DNA from: Labilibaculum manganireducens
Lineage (GTDB): Bacteria; Bacteroidota; Bacteroidia; Bacteroidales; Marinifilaceae
Assembly (NCBI RefSeq): GCF_002843385.1
Contig: NZ_MVDE01000016.1
Span: 1 to 64,000 of the forward strand
Length of the DNA stretch: 64,000 nucleotides
Reading direction: 5' to 3'
Below the pieces are notes generated by a model. The model was given only the letters and a program-made list of their open reading frames with translations, was not told the DNA's origin and did no database searches. This document shows, in pieces, positions 63,475 through 64,000 of the stretch. Both the position numbers and the translations under genes were made by a program. How positions within the stretch are numbered: the stretch's first letter is position 1; each line of letters starts with the position of its first letter.

Positions 63475-63780
63475 TTAAATGACTCCATTCCATCCATAAA
63501 GGTAAATGTAAGTTGCCAGTGCAAGCAAGACAAAGATAATTAACAATCTAATGTTCGATTTGTTTCTAGAGCCATTAGAATCGAAGTGACCATGACGCAG
63601 TTCACTTTTCATTCGTCCTTTTATGTTGGGGATGTATGGTTCATTTTCATCCTTCAAACCCAGTTCTCCTCGTATCCTTTTTTCTCTGTCTTCTCTTGCT
63701 TCTTTTGCAGGATCCCAATATCTGGGTTGAATATTAAATCTTTTGTATTGAGGTTTTTTAAAAAAACTTGTAAATCCCAT
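63475..63780 (-). CDS. Small conserved-type membrane protein
   Basis: A 101-residue protein with a basic, glutamate-rich cytoplasmic part (YWDPAKEAREDREKRIRGEL) and one C-terminal helix (SNIRLLIIFVLLALATYIYLYG). No family is assigned. It is upstream of mutL on the same strand, 115 bases away, and the pair is probably co-transcribed. The sequence from 63781 to the window end shows no convincing gene. Confidence 0.7.
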   Translation of the reverse strand: MGFTSFFKKPQYKRFNIQPRYWDPAKEAREDREKRIRGELGLKDENEPYIPNIKGRMKSELRHGHFDSNGSRNKSNIRLLIIFVLLALATYIYLYGWNGVI

Positions 63781-64000
63781 GATAAAATGTTTTATACCAG
63801 TTAAAAGTGTAATGTTGTAGGTATAATTTGAATGCTTCTGCTGTTCAATTTGGAAAATTGCCCATCCAAAGCAAAAGATTCAATACAAGCAATACTTTTC
63901 GTCTAAAAAGACATACAAATATATCGATTTTTTCTGAATTTATTTTTCCTCCAATTGCACATCCATGAGTTAATGTATCCTAAAAAAAACAATATTTGCT

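Noticed and set aside
1-64000. CRISPR array, prophage, integrative element or complete insertion sequence.
   Set aside because: No regular repeat-spacer structure, integrase, phage structural gene or paired terminal repeats with a transposase were found; only a possible edge fragment at 1-75.

Overview
The window looks like chromosome from a low-G+C member of the Bacteroidota, probably a marine or anaerobic relative of the Marinilabiliales (the order is inferred, not shown). Direct support is promoters of the Bacteroidota type (TTTG, about 19 bases, TAnnTTTG), lipoproteins with short lipoboxes, a TonB energy transducer, a huge secreted lamin-tail protein, a C10-type cysteine protease, Mpl murein recycling ligase, head-GIN (DUF2807) and carboxypeptidase-regulatory-like proteins. 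Most of the sequence is housekeeping; there is no clear prophage, CRISPR array or complete insertion sequence.

Layout. 1-3 kb: edge of an unidentified gene, a DUF4143 AAA ATPase behind an array of operator-like half-sites, tRNA-Ala, and a non-coding inverted-repeat element. 2-18 kb: tonB-like gene, hflX, asd, the 2101-residue lamin-tail protein, lpxK, sppA, folK, upp, radC, rpsT and two identical tRNA-Glu genes. 18-21 kb: oxyR, a candidate divergent small RNA, and a CoA-transferase. 21-31 kb: a TPR sensor kinase lacking its phospho-acceptor histidine, mpl, a metallo-beta-lactamase-fold enzyme, small membrane proteins, and the two methylmalonyl-CoA mutase subunits. 32-39 kb: an EEP-family lipoprotein, fumC, an ArsC-like protein, a degenerate 42-bp repeat array, a MORN/YwqK protein, a C10 protease, and prfB with its programmed frameshift plus a second broken copy of the prfB 5' end. 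39-51 kb: two LPP20-like lipoproteins, recX, prmC, cardiolipin synthase, two paralogous outer-surface-type proteins, a UDG-family protein, dapD, a TsaC-type gene, DUF2807, a thioesterase, rpsP-rimM. 51-64 kb: DNA polymerase III alpha with an N-terminal proofreading exonuclease, trxA, DUF58, a second MORN lipoprotein, a second EEP protein, two rhomboids, mutL and a small membrane protein.

Functional links. asd and dapD serve diaminopimelate/lysine synthesis and mpl recycles the DAP-containing peptide. Methylmalonyl-CoA mutase, fumarase and the CoA-transferase fit a succinate-propionate type metabolism. prmC modifies the release factor encoded by prfB about 3 kb away. dnaE, mutL, radC, recX and the UDG cover replication and repair.

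The most interesting observations are the candidate OxyS-like transcript divergent from oxyR (19277-19517), the duplicated prfB recoding leader (39134-39263), the 42-bp repeat array that reads as a 14-residue peptide repeat (35212-35419), and the histidine-to-asparagine change in the sensor kinase (21889-21891).
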